From: Ectocarpus siliculosus
Lineage: Eukaryota; Sar; Phaeophyceae; Ectocarpales; Ectocarpaceae
Assembly (NCBI GenBank): GCA_000310025.1
Contig: FN649751.1
Location: 4,975,485-5,039,484 of the forward strand
DNA: 64,000 nucleotides
Reading direction: 5' to 3'
Positions within the stretch are counted from its first letter, which is position 1; every line of letters starts with the position of its first letter. The notes under the pieces are model-generated. The model saw nothing but the letters and a program-made list of their open reading frames with translations. It searched no databases and was not told where the DNA came from. The position numbers and the translations under genes are program-made. Below are positions 1-11,800 of this stretch, one piece after another.

Positions 1-386
1 GGGCGGCAGCCGAGTGGCCACCTCACTCAAACGGAGGACCAACTCCTCCACAGTGCCCTGATCGCAACCGAGGCGGTTGCGGTCGAACACCCGCCCAAGG
101 TCCAGCGTTGCCCCTGCTCCCGGCATAGCGCCGCGTAGCACGGCAGAGCGTAGGCCGCCGTGGTCGCGTCCACAAACGTGACCGTCTGGCGGTCGGGCCG
201 GGGAGGCAGCCCAGGCGGAGGCGGGGAAAGCGGTCCCATCGGCGCGCTGGCAGCCGCTGGGGCCGCGGCAGCCGCCGCCGGGGCAGCAGCCGCTGAGGAA
301 GCAGGCGCCGCCGCTGAGGAAGCCGTTGTAGAAGAAGCAGCCGCCGAAGCCGCCGCCGTGGAGCGCCGCGTGTTGCGAGGCGGCAT
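1..386 (-). CDS. N-terminal part of an alanine-rich protein, cut by window edge, probable frameshift
   Basis: The minus strand is open from an ATG at 386 and begins with a basic patch (MPPRNTRRS), followed by about 45 residues of Ala/Ser/Pro low complexity and then a more ordinary segment (DRQTVTFVDATTAAYALPCY). That frame ends at position 27. A second minus-strand frame, open from 126 to the window edge, reads much more like protein (DLGRVFDRNRLGCD, then VEELVLRLSEVATRLPP). A one-base frame change near 110-125 would join the two, so this is either a sequencing or true frameshift, or a missed splice. An in-frame ATG at 482 is an alternative start. I do not recognise the family; a retrotransposon gag-like protein is possible but unsupported. 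Confidence 0.4.
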
Positions 387-1289
387 GTTACGACTCTCAA
401 GTATATCCCTCCTCCTCGATAGCTCCGGCGTATTTCGGGAGAGAAAAGGGGGACTAAACAAGGTGGGGTCATTTTCCAACATCCTTTCTGGAATATCTGA
501 CTCTTCCCGATTTCGTTCCGAAATCTAGATGCGTCTCAAATCCGAGATTACTCTAGCAAAATATGCTCTTTGTGGTGAGAGATGTGACATGTCCGTGGGC
601 GCGGGTCAACCCCATTATTTTATTATTTTCCTTTCCCAGGGGTGGGGGGTTATGTTTCGGACTGTGCTGTTTCTATTTCTAGCAGCAGAGACTGTGTCTA
701 ATTAGAAGTCGGGATTTGGTCTCTGTTTTGTTTATCGTGACCACCATCACTGACCCTCAAAAGCCAGGCGGGTAGAGGGCGAGTAACCCCACGCCCCTCC
801 ACCATAGCTTCTTGAAATGAGCGAGCGAGCGATCGAACGATGTTTTATGGGGATCGAAGGAAGAAAGCACTGCCTGCTCTGATGCACTGTGTGAGAGTGC
901 CAGCAACAAACACGGGCGGTATTTTAGTACAAATTCCGATGGTTCCACCAATCCATGAGGAGTTGAGACTCACCGATGTTATATCCGCTAAAATGCTACC
1001 GTTGAGGTTTGACGTAAGGGTAGAACGGCCGGCCACGTCCAACGGCGAGTGAAGTAATCAATACTGCTACCGTATTGGTCTGATTTGCAAACACGGCATT
1101 GCATCCAATTGAAACCCGCACGTTGAGCAAGCCTGACCCGTACACGGACACGAGCGTACTTCATCAACACATGGTACTACCGAGAAAAGTCCTTTGACGA
1201 CTTCCACTGCCTGCAGCCACCGCCACCCTCGAGGGCTGCCTCGCCTTACACCGACACCGACACTCGTGTTTAATTATTTGCCGCCGCCG
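387..1289. other. intergenic region between divergent genes
   Basis: This stretch separates the minus-strand alanine-rich gene from the plus-strand PLP enzyme and probably carries both promoters. The missing 5' exon or exons of the PLP enzyme may also lie here, but I could not find a segment that encodes the expected N-terminal arm. Confidence 0.4.
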
Positions 1290-2605
1290 ATGGACCAACA
1301 GGACAGAGGCTTCTCGTACTCGCGCACAGCCAACCCCACGGTAGCGGCGCTAGAGGCGAAGGTGGCCGGGTTGGAGGGGGCGGCGGGGGGCGCATGCTGC
1401 GTGGCGACGGGCATGGCGGCAACGGTGACGGTGATGTCGGCCTTCCTCAAGGCTGGTGAGCCGGGCGTCAGCTGCTATTATACACCATCTGGTAGTGGTG
1501 GTAGTGGCGCCGAAGGTGGCGCTATAGTGATAATGTGTCGTGTCCAGGTTACTGTCACGCCAGCCTGCTGCTCCGAGGCCTGTGAGCGGGGGGAAATTCT
1601 TGGAACTTTTCTTTCCTGACGTAGTGCCGATCTCTCGCATTCGTCTTTCTTCTCTCAAGGGGGCAACGAACAACGAAGGAGAAAACACACACCCAACCCC
1701 ACCCATGACAATCACAATCACAACCACGACAACATGGTGATGGAACGAAAAAAACAGGTGACCACTGCGTGATCACGGAGTGCTCGTACGGGGGCACGAA
1801 CCGGGCGGCTCGGGTGATGTTCTCCGACCTCGGGGTGACGTTCAGCTTCGTCGACTTCAGGGACCCGGAAGTCGTTAAGGCGGCCATCCGACCCAACACC
1901 AAGCTCATCTTCAGCGAGACGCCGGCGAACCCGACCCTCACGCTCACCGACATCCGGGTGAGAATGTGGAGAAGGACGGGCCGGGGCGGGGGCGGGGGGT
2001 CACGCTCTTGCTATTTTCGCCGCTTTGCGATTCTGACACCAAGATTATTGGTTGTTCGCATCCATCATCTAGAGCGTTTGCAAGCGTGTGTTTTCGGATC
2101 ATAGGTAGTTTTTGTTTTGTCTCAACGCCTCCATAGCACCCTAAGGAACACGTGTATTTTTTGTTGGAGTGGTCGTGGCTCTCGGCGACCTTCCGTTGGA
2201 ATATGTCACGCTGTTGTCTGGACTAAGCTTTACGCATCGTCCGCTCATCCCCCCCCCCCGCGCGCGCCCGACTCCACCCCTTGCCATACGCTGCATGTGT
2301 TGTGTTGTGGTCGGGTTGTTGCTCGTGTCCCTTGGCTTCACTCTCCTCCCCGGCTTGGACCGCTACACCGTACCGGATTGGAATATGGATTATACCGTGC
2401 CGGATTGGGATTGTTCGGGTCTGTCGTTTCTTTACGATGTAGGCCGTCAGCGCCGTTGCGAAGGCCGCGGGGGTCCCCCACGTCTGCGACGCCACCTTCT
2501 CGACGCCGATCATGACCAGACCGATCGAGCTGGGGGCCGACATGACACTCCAGGTGAGAAGACAGGAAAGGGTTGGTGGAGGAGGAGGAGGAGGAGAGCC
2601 GGAGA

Positions 2606-2647
<42 letters not shown>

Positions 2648-5539
2648 GAGAAAACAAAAACATCACGAGCGGAGAATCCGCGTGCATAACCTGCCGTACT
2701 GTTATCACCTTTTACGGTCCAATCCCCGTCGATGTTGTTGCACGTGTCACGTAAATCGCCCCCCCCCCCTCCCGACGCCGCCGCCGCTTGCACTCCTGGC
2801 GTTGATGGTGGTGATATGTTTGACCAATCAGAGCTTGACCAAGTTCTACGACGGGCACAACGTTACCGTCGGCGGAGCGGTTGCCTCTGCCACGAAAGAA
2901 ATCAACGAAAAGTTGCACTTCTACAGCAACATCCACGGCAACATTATCAGGTGATTTGATTGCCGTGTGTGTGTGTGTTTGCTATTAGCATCGACCGCGC
3001 TAGCCGGCTGATCAATGAAATGACGCCAGTCTTGTGGTAAAAGGATAAACGCGAACGAACAAGCCTTCTAATCAAAGGGTTGTGTGTGTGTAGGTGCTTG
3101 CGTGATCGGGTTGTGAGCTGTGTGCGTTGTCGTTTGAAGATGGAGTGGTGGGACCGCGTTGAGTCTTTTTGGTTCTTGACGCTACAGCACCGTGTACCAA
3201 GCTACGAGCAAGCTACCGCCGCGCCTTCGGGTGGAGCCGACCTTTCGTGTGCGCAAGACAAAACGTGAACCGACCGCGTTCGACTCAGCAGACCCCCAGG
3301 CTAGCCTTAATGCTGAGACAAGACCTAGACCTTCCACCCCTTTGCCGGCCACCCTCGGCGTCGTGTTGCCGCCCGCCCTGCCTCCTGGATGGATGCCCTG
3401 CAACCTTACGTGTGCGCTCGGTGCGCGTTTTTATTATTATCATCGACCGCGCTAGCCGGATAACAATGAAAGACGTCAGTCCCCGCGCGGTTGAACACGG
3501 AAAATGCTTCTAAAGGCCTTGATCTGGTACGCATGTGTGCGTGTTTCTTTTCTTTCTGCCGCAGCCCGCAGGCCGCCTTCTACATCCTCCAGCACAGCAA
3601 GACCATGGGCTTGAGGTTCCGTCAGCAGTGCAAGACAGCGCAGGCCGTGGCGGAAATGCTCGAGAGTCACGAAAAGGTAACGAAAGAAAAATGGCAACTC
3701 TTTCGTGTATGTACCTGACTGGTGTGCGTCAGTTGAAGCGCTCCCTTGAAGCGTGTGCGGGATATCAACGGGTGCTCGCAGGTGTCAAACGTCTAGGTGA
3801 TGGGAGAGATATCACCCTCCAAGCATGTCGTGAGGGGATTGGGGCTTACACGGGGGCGGGGGCGGGGGGGGCTCATCTCGGCATGTACCACGCAATCATG
3901 TTGGTGGTGATAACCCGAGTTTTTCACGTCTTTCTATCTTCATGCATACCTACATGCAGCTTTTCGTGGCATGCCTCCTTTGTGCGTCAGGTGGCTTGCG
4001 CCATCGGCTGGTTGGGGGGGAGGGGGGGGCGTCCACCTTTGCCGTTTCTCGGCTACTATTGTAGCATGCATGGATGCATGCATTTTATCGATCATCCTGT
4101 CCGCAACCCCGGAAACGACCACCCTTCTCTGTATGTCACGTTTCATGCGTACATAAAAGACAGTTCTCTTCTTACCCTCTCCGGCGCCGAACCCCTCCAC
4201 TAGTATGTGAACTGCTGCTGGGAATCAAACCTCACACCGCCTCCAAAACACCCCCCCCTTTTCACCGACCAACCGCTCTCTCGAGTGGCCGTAGCTCAGA
4301 GTCTCCCTTGCGGCTTGGTGCCCATACCCTCCCCCCCCCCTCCCCCCTCCCCTCCCCCCCGAAAAACAGGTGGACATTGTTCGCTACCCTGGACTGGCCA
4401 GCTTCCCCCAGAAAGCTCTCGCCGATGCACAGCACGGCAACGGCATCCACGGGTCCATGCTCTGGTTCGAGGTCAAGGGCGGGACGGAGGCCGGGCGCAA
4501 GCTCATGAACTCGGTGCAGCGGCCATGGAGCCTGTGCGAGAATCTGGGGGCAACGGAGTCTATCCTCACGTGCCCGGCGGTCATGACCCACGCCAACATG
4601 CTCAAGGAGGATCGGTGAGAGAGAGAGACGGGGGGAACGGTGGACGGGTCCTTGCTTGATGACGACGGAAGATAACGAGCAAGATGGTATGGTCTAGAGG
4701 GAATACCGGACAAGATGGTGTCGAGAAAGTATCGAACAAGATGGGTGTTGGATCTAACCTTTTAGCATCCCAACAGGCACAGCGGCACACACCCTCGGTG
4801 TTCGCGTTTGCGTCCCTCAACGCGGGCTCGTCGGGTGTACCCACCCCTTGGCGGCGACAGCGCTGTCGACGTTCTCTTAATGGATGTTGCACACGTCCCG
4901 CGGGTGTGTACTCTGCTGGGTACCCTTGCGGCCAATATCTCCGCTCCAGTTCGTTTTGTAGCGAGTTGCGCACCATTTGTAGGCCACGCCATTTTTCGCC
5001 AGGATCTCGGGGGTGAGCTTTTTCGGCGCAAGAATTTCGTCTTTGCCCACCGTTGTGTTTTAGCTTGTACCAGAAAGAGACACAGATACACCTGGGGCAA
5101 ACACCATTGGGAACCCGGATGCAATCGTTGTCGTTGCTGCCGTGGTTGTTTCCGCGAAAAGAAAAGCCCGTGTCCAGTAACCCTCTTCCCTAATCTTAAA
5201 AGCAAGGCAGCAAATTTCCGCGGTGAAGAGCTATATCCCGAAAACATGACTCAAACAAAGGGAGGGTGCAATACTTTCTTTCGTCGTAGGTGTTGGGTAG
5301 GGTGGGAAAGCTACGCAATGCGAAATACACGCGTGGCTAGTTGGGTCGAGGTAGGCTCAGGTGCTGCCGCACGCCGTGGAAGCCACGTAGTATTCTCATC
5401 GCCCTTCCGCCACCGTATTCGTACTCGCTTGGTCAGGTTGAAGGTGGGCATCACGGACGGCTTCGTACGCGTGTCCTGCGGGGTGGAGAACACGGACGAC
5501 CTCGTGGCGGCCCTCAAGAAGGGCCTAGACGACCTCTGA
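1290..5539 (+). CDS. PLP-dependent Cys/Met-metabolism enzyme (cystathionine gamma-synthase / methionine gamma-lyase fold), 7 exons
   Basis: Exons are 1290-1455, 1758-1957, 2443-2553, 2832-2950, 3565-3676, 4370-4614 and 5437-5539. All introns are GT-AG and phases match throughout, giving 351 residues from ATG 1290. Family hallmarks appear in order: YSRTANPT (phosphate-binding Tyr/Arg region), SETPANPTL, VCDATFSTP with the Asp that contacts the pyridine nitrogen, SLTKFYDGHN with the Schiff-base lysine, and a C-terminal GITDGFVRVSCGVE. Members form tetramers and make or cleave C-S bonds of cystathionine, methionine or homoserine esters; which reaction applies here cannot be read from sequence. 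Full-length members have about 390-400 residues, so roughly 40 N-terminal residues are missing. Either an upstream exon was not recognised or ATG 1290 is internal: the frame stays open back to about 1194. Introns contain (GA)n and poly-C tracts. Confidence 0.88.
2604..2644. repeat. (GA)n microsatellite
   Basis: An uninterrupted GA/GAG tract lies in intron 3 of the PLP enzyme gene. Open frames across it on both strands are low-complexity artefacts. Confidence 0.9.
2978..3490. repeat. intronic direct duplication, two ~55-bp copies
   Basis: The segment around 2985-3036 recurs at about 3433-3487 in the same intron; both contain ATCGACCGCGCTAGCCGG followed by a diverged CAATGAAA..GACGYCAGTC. The copies are about 450 bp apart and non-coding. 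Confidence 0.6.
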
Positions 5540-6744
5540 TCGCATCTCGTCGCCTCGCATCACGTCGCATCGGTGTGACTGTCTGACTTGGTCGTCGACG
5601 CGAGGCCAATCGACCGATGACTTTTGCTTGATTGGCTGGAGTTTTGATCGATGGGGTGATTGGGAGATCTCTCGCACACGCACGGGAGGCAGTAAACGTA
5701 CGGAATCGCAAGCGGACATTCATCTAACAGCTGGTCAAAGTTTTTTTTTTCCGTCAGAGCGCCTAGAGGCACCGGGGGGTTGACTTACTGAGTGATGTGG
5801 TTAGGGCATTGGCGTGTGTGTGAGTCGTGCCGTTTGTTTCTGCTTTGGGAGGGTGTATTCTAACGCGGTGAGTTAAAGGGTACCGGGTCTTGAGGGGCAG
5901 AGCTTGCACAAGTTGCGAGCGTCCCTCAAGTCGCCCGTTGGGTGTCGTGGCTGTGGAATCCAGAGCGGTTCGCACAACCATGCGAAGCTGACCACCTTGG
6001 CGCACTGCATGCGCCTTGTGGTAATACTGCTGAGAGAGGGGCAAGTAGCCAATCCCGGTCGTGGGTCGGTCACCCGACAGACACGTCCTACGTAGTGCTA
6101 CGGAGGATGCGGTTGGTGAGGCAGAAACAGATGTCCACTAAAATGAGTCGAGATTGGTATGCGGATTGACTGTCGTGTATAGTATTATCCCGCGTTGGTA
6201 TTATTAGTGGCAGTGGACAACAGTGTGTTGCCGACCCCACGTTATGGTTCTCGTGTACACACGAACGTTGAGAGAGAGAGAGAAAGAGTGAGAAAAATGC
6301 CCTCACACAAAATGTGTAGTGTATCCAAGGGAGTTGATTCTGTTCCAACTGTAGCATGGCGCCGGTTTGCTTACCTGTGGCGTTTGACCGAACGCCGGGT
6401 GGAAGAAAAAATATTCGGCGATGCCATTTGCTCCACCAAGCAGATCTCCGTCCAAAGAGCTCCAAATGACCTCAAACTCATTGCATCGTGTAGGTATCGG
6501 CTACAGCTACGAAGCTACTTGGAAGCTGAATTGGACCAGTGGCTGCAGAGATATGCTGGAAGAGGGGGGTTCCGAAGCATCTCAGCGTGGCAATCGTCTC
6601 GTAACTCCGCCCACACAGCTCAAATTGACTCGAAACCTTTGTATCGTGTTTGCACGGTCCATACCGTTCACACAAGCTATTGGTCACCCCCACATCCATA
6701 TGTTCCTGCAGAGATGTGGTCAACAGGGGGGGGGGCGCAGCATC
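5540..6744. other. downstream region of the PLP enzyme, no gene recognised
   Basis: This stretch follows the PLP enzyme stop codon and should include its 3' UTR. It contains a short GA-rich tract near 6270-6290. Open frames are short, lack family resemblance and overlap on both strands. Confidence 0.4.
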
Positions 6745-6860
6745 TAGGGGGGGTGTACTCATACTCATACTCATAGTCGTGCATGCCGTAGTCGTTAGAC
6801 CATTGACCTCGCATACCTACAAAGCCGGGACGGAGCACGCCGGGTTCACCGGACCAGGCT
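6745..6860 (-). mobile_element. 5'-truncated LINE 3' end with short tandem tail
   Basis: The sequence resembles, in the same orientation, the 3' end of the LINE at the right edge of the window (63361-63440). Both carry GCCGTAGTC, then GACCATTGACC, then GACGGAGCACG. On the minus strand the copy ends in about three ATGAGT units (read as TACTCA on plus), a typical LINE tail. Only the last ~35 codons and the 3' UTR remain. Confidence 0.6.
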
Positions 6861-8883
6861 TTCACATCACCAAGTGCGAAGCACCGTGAGGCATTCGGCG
6901 AGTCGCATGAAGGGTGCGCTGCATCCTGCTAAGGGTGTTCGGCATCTTGTGCTTACTTCCTTGCGTACGAATGACAGCTGCGTATGACTTAATTTATTTT
7001 CTGGTGCTTTCACTTCCAGAGACAGTTAAAGCACGGTGTAACTGCCTCGAGGACGCTTGACCATTTTAACACAACGTGGTGCGATCATCCCCCGTTGCGC
7101 GGAGTGAGGGTTCTCGACCCCGCACAACATGATCTACTCGACCACCATTATGGTTATGGCAAAAAAGAAACCAGAGGTAAAAAAAAACGGTAACCTGGTT
7201 GCCGAGTTCACGAAGTGAATCGGCTTGTTTTACAACGTCGTTGCCAAGCGACGAAAACCCAACCCCGATGGCAAACATCTAGGGGGGGGACTAAATGTCA
7301 TTAGTCCCGCAATACCTCCCGTCACATAGCTGAACCACGCCTAACCGTGAACGTACCATACTGGCACGGCTCACAGCTATTATACAAGCCATCGGGAACC
7401 CCAATCGGACTATTGGGCGTGGAGAAACACCCATCCACTGGGGCTCAGTGGCTCAAAGGCCGGTGGAGCAGACTCCACAGGCCAAATTCTATCTACAGGG
7501 TGTCGTTTGCCCTACGAAGACTTTTGCATTGTGTTGGCACGGCCCACAGCTATCATACAAGTCATCGATAAAGTCATTCAGATCGGTAGACGCAGAGAAA
7601 CGCCTACCCACGGGGGCTCGTATGATAGCGCACAGGACACCCTGCAATGTCATGCTTCTGATTCGATCAAACCAGAAAGACATGCGTGTCGGAGTCAAGA
7701 CTCGGCTACACACCGGAACTTGGGAATCCGAAAGCCCTACCAACGAATGTCATGGGCAAGAATGGATGAGTGAACATCGTGAAGACCGTGTTTCCGTGGA
7801 GCTCAATCTCTTCATCGACCCGTACGATCTTCCTTCGGGATGTCACATAATTTCTTTCAAAACTCTACAAGGGGTAACAACATGTGCTCGACAAGGAGAT
7901 GAAAGGAGAAACTGAGCCTCGACCCGATTTTTTTTCTCCCAAACCGTACCGTACGACGAAAAAAAACTTCAAAAACTTAGGGAACACAAATTATTCTCAA
8001 ATTGCGCCCTGGGTATGAGGAATAAATTTTTTCGTGCACCCTATTGCTGTTCATTTAAAACATGGTGCGGCGTATTCTCACCCATAAGGAGGAACCTGGG
8101 AGGCCAAAATTGGATCCAGGAACGATGTTGTGGTTGGCCAGTCAGAACATAATTCCGACTTCCCTGTTCCCTGTTTTGGGAAGGGGGCAAAAAACATATG
8201 AAAACAAAGCGACCGCATAGGGAAACAAAACGACCTCCCGGAATCAACCACCGCCGCTCCATTGCGACACGAGGTCACCCCTTACACTTCGTATTCTTGC
8301 ACCCAATTCTCTGTGACGGCACAAAACTGCACGATTTGCAGATTATTGGTTGTCAGCAGCGACGTACTGGTTAGCATGTAGGAAATGGCACATTTAAGGC
8401 CTCCCACTATTGAGCACGATGGTCCCTCTTCATGGACAGAATGCCTGGTGGAGCAGGCCGGTGGTCCCTCTTGGTCCTACAGATCGCCACCGTATTCGGA
8501 AACCCTATGGGTAGCGTTCCTGCTCTTACCATTACCACCTGTGCAAGAAAAATGTGTTGGAAATCCATCGTATGGTGCCCATTATAGCCTGCAAGAACAT
8601 CTCTTTATGTGTGATGAGCTCCCGCCCTACCACATAAGCTACCGGAATGCCTACGTGGGACTCTAGGGACACAGGACAACCACCCCCTCTACCAAGTTCC
8701 GGTGTTTCGGGTGAACTTGACGGACAGGCACGGACAAAACACGGAACAACGAGATGCTCTTTCTCCCAAGTCGAAATATTCTCTCCAGGTGATATCCAAC
8801 GGTGGTCTGAACCCTGTGGGTACAAAAACGTCCGCACGGGTGGTTTCATGTGCATGCGCTGCATCATCTAACAAGACCGATGT
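6861..8883. other. non-coding stretch with degenerate local duplications
   Basis: A motif around GGCACGGCCCACAGCTAT followed by ACAAGYCATCG occurs near 7360-7410 and 7535-7570, and a weaker copy lies near 6650-6690. These mark decayed direct repeats about 170 and 880 bp apart. The last few hundred bases lie downstream of the ROCO stop codon and may hold its 3' UTR. I see no convincing gene. Confidence 0.4.
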
Positions 8884-11800
8884 CTAGCGAGTTGGAGCAG
8901 CAATCGAACGCGAGTCCAACCACTTTTGAACGTTTTCGTTCCTAACCCACACCATACCGCCCCTCCCGTCCGGAACACGCTTCATCTCGTCCCTGAAGTC
9001 GATGTAGCCATCACCATCCCGAGTGTTCTTGACCCTCTCAATTTGTTCCTTGTCCATGAACTTCTTCAGCGCTTCATACGAGGCCCTCGTATCCCTTTGC
9101 AAATCTGCGCCGATGTTGTCGTCACCCAAAACAGCACGAAGGAGAGCCTCGTCGTCGAGGGTGCGGTCGACTAGCTCCTCGACCAACCCATCTTTCACGT
9201 CCTTGAGGAAATCTGAGATATCCACGTGCAGCCCTGTCGTTGCGTTCAGCGCCACCTTCGCGGTCACCACGGCCACCTAAAGGAAGGAAGAGAGGGCACG
9301 ACCAACAGGACAACAAAAAATCCACCAAAGCTCATCATCGCTGACGTTTCAAAGGATTAAGCCACGAACCACAGCCTTGATAATCACCTGCAGCACGTAT
9401 TGCATGGGAAGAATTGTTCGTGGGAGTGTGACCTCAACTACGTAACATAATGGGCTGGAAAATGTAGAACCCATGTGCAATAGTGCCTCTACTAAACAGT
9501 GTTGTCTTGCCTGAAGCACAGGAGATATTTTCTTCACCCAGCTTCGCGTCTCCTTAAATCGATAGCCTTCGCCACCATAGCCGCACGGCACCTGGGTCAT
9601 GTCGACCGGGCACAAGAACTGCAGGGTCATGTCCTTCTTGCCCACGCCACAAAGTTTGCTAAGCATACTCTTCCTCCCACGAGCCTTCGACGCGGTGCCA
9701 TCAGATCCAACCTCCTTGACGACCACAAGTCGCGGGTAACGGTAGTTCGGGGCCTGCAAGTCCCTGAGGCGCATGAGGCTCTCCTGGGTGCTCTCTAGCA
9801 CCTTGTCTAGCCTTCCCGATATCATGCCTAACCTGTCCTTCACCTCGTCCTTCACGTCACGCAACTCGGTCTTGGTGTCATCGAACCCTCCCTCCATCTC
9901 AACCTTCATCTCGTTGAATCCTTCCTTCATCTCGCCCTTCACGCTGGTGAGTCCTCCTTCTACCTCGGCGAATCCCGCTGTCATCTCAACCTTCACTTCG
10001 TTGAGTCCTCCCTCCACCTCAACCTTTACCTCATTGAACGCCCCCTGCACAGCTGTGGCCATGCCATCGATCTTTCGAATCAACTCGCTCTCCTCCTTGG
10101 AGCGATCGTGCTGCGTACAAACATGACGCACGGACCGGCACGGGACGGCCACATCTCAGCGGCAAGGCATATAGCTTAAACAGATGTGCGCTCCCACGAA
10201 AATAACCACAATCCTGGTTCACAGACGTTGCTGAGACGCCATGAGCCAGGCAGGGTGGCCAGGGGGTTGCAATATGGAATACTGTAGGCCATGTCAGCAT
10301 ATGCCTCCAGCGCACCCTTTCCGAAGGGTGATGCACACTTTTTGACAAATGTTTCAAGCTTCCATGGAAGTCAATATTCACTTTCATGGAAGTGATCACA
10401 TCTTCCATGGAAGTTGTGATCACTTCCATGAAAGTATGTATCACTTCCATGCAAGCGGTACATACTTCCATGGAAGTCATATCGCTTCCATGGAAGCGTG
10501 TGTGGCAGCTGTGTATAGGTTTAGTGCTCCAGCTTCCATGGTTATTTCATGGAAGCTGAAAAGCACTTCCGTGGAAGTTCATGGAAGTTGACACGCTTCC
10601 ATGGGAGGATTCTGTTCCAGCCGAAAATTGCTTCCATGGAACTTGCTTTTTTCACTTCCACGAAAGCTCCCATGTAGGTATTACTTCCACGGAAGCTCTT
10701 CTTTTGTTCGCAGCGTTATGCTTCCATGGAAGTGGTTACTTTTGTCAAATAGTGTGGAAGATCGTTTCCGAACCAGGGCAAGTTGATACACGTCATGGAA
10801 GTGAAATTGTACCGCCGTTATTACCGATACTATTGGAACGTGATGGTGTCGTACACGGTAAGCGAGGAGCGAAGGAACACGGCAACATCGAGACTATGCC
10901 TCCGATTTTTCTCTCTACCCCACACAAGACCAAGCTACCGAACATACAAGCCGCAGACCAAGCCGGTCAGCGGACAAATGCCCGGTGAGGGTGACGGGTG
11001 GGTGGGCTTCGAGGGGAATCAACATTGTAGATCATTCGAAGGAGATCATACATAATCTGAACGTAATCTAGTCGCTCGATATTCAAGACCTACGAAATGA
11101 ATCACCGCACGCTATGAGCAGCGGCGTAAAATTACGCCAATACTTGAAGACAAACCGAATCGCCGACAGGACACCGAAACAGGCCAGAGCTCGATGCTAG
11201 CGGGTTCGTCCGCTTTGGTCAACAATGGGCACAGTTTGTAAATGGAAGAACTCAAAAACTGATGTCGGTTTTTCTTCATGGGATCATACCGGAACACACG
11301 TTGATGCGGAAAAATCGCTCCGATTGCTTCGGTTGTTTAATTATTTTTAACCGGAGACGTGCAATCCGTTCTCACCGTCGGGCAAGTGAAGGAGTACTGA
11401 CTCTCAAGGTCGTTGAACCTCGCCTTCACCTCGTTGAAAATCACGTCTGCCGTGCGAAAATGAGAGGAAGAAGTAGATCAGCATGGCCTAACAGTTACTC
11501 TCTTGCTCACGACGAGATACTCGCAAAGCGGATGCCCCCATGGGTAGCCCGCGAGAGGTGACGACAACGGTTGAAACTTGACCGGGCCGGAGCCATCGAG
11601 TTCATTCCTCCGTGTTGCCTACATTGCACTACGTACAACGATGTCGTAAGCACGAGAGTCAGCCTCAATGATGACCCCGGCAGGGTGCAGACAATGCAAC
11701 AGAAATACAATCTCGTGCGATTCCAACACTCATACAATCTATCAGTAGACCTACGGCTGGACTCACGGATCAACGAGGACAACCAAATGACGCTGAAGTA

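Noticed and set aside
160-528. Plus-strand Ala/Glu-rich ORF of 122 codons
   Set aside because: It is the antisense of the alanine-rich minus-strand frame, which has a better start and a non-repetitive continuation.
2223-2793. Overlapping Ser/Leu and Arg/Glu-rich ORFs across the GA tract
   Set aside because: They are low-complexity readings of the (GA)n microsatellite inside an intron of the PLP enzyme.
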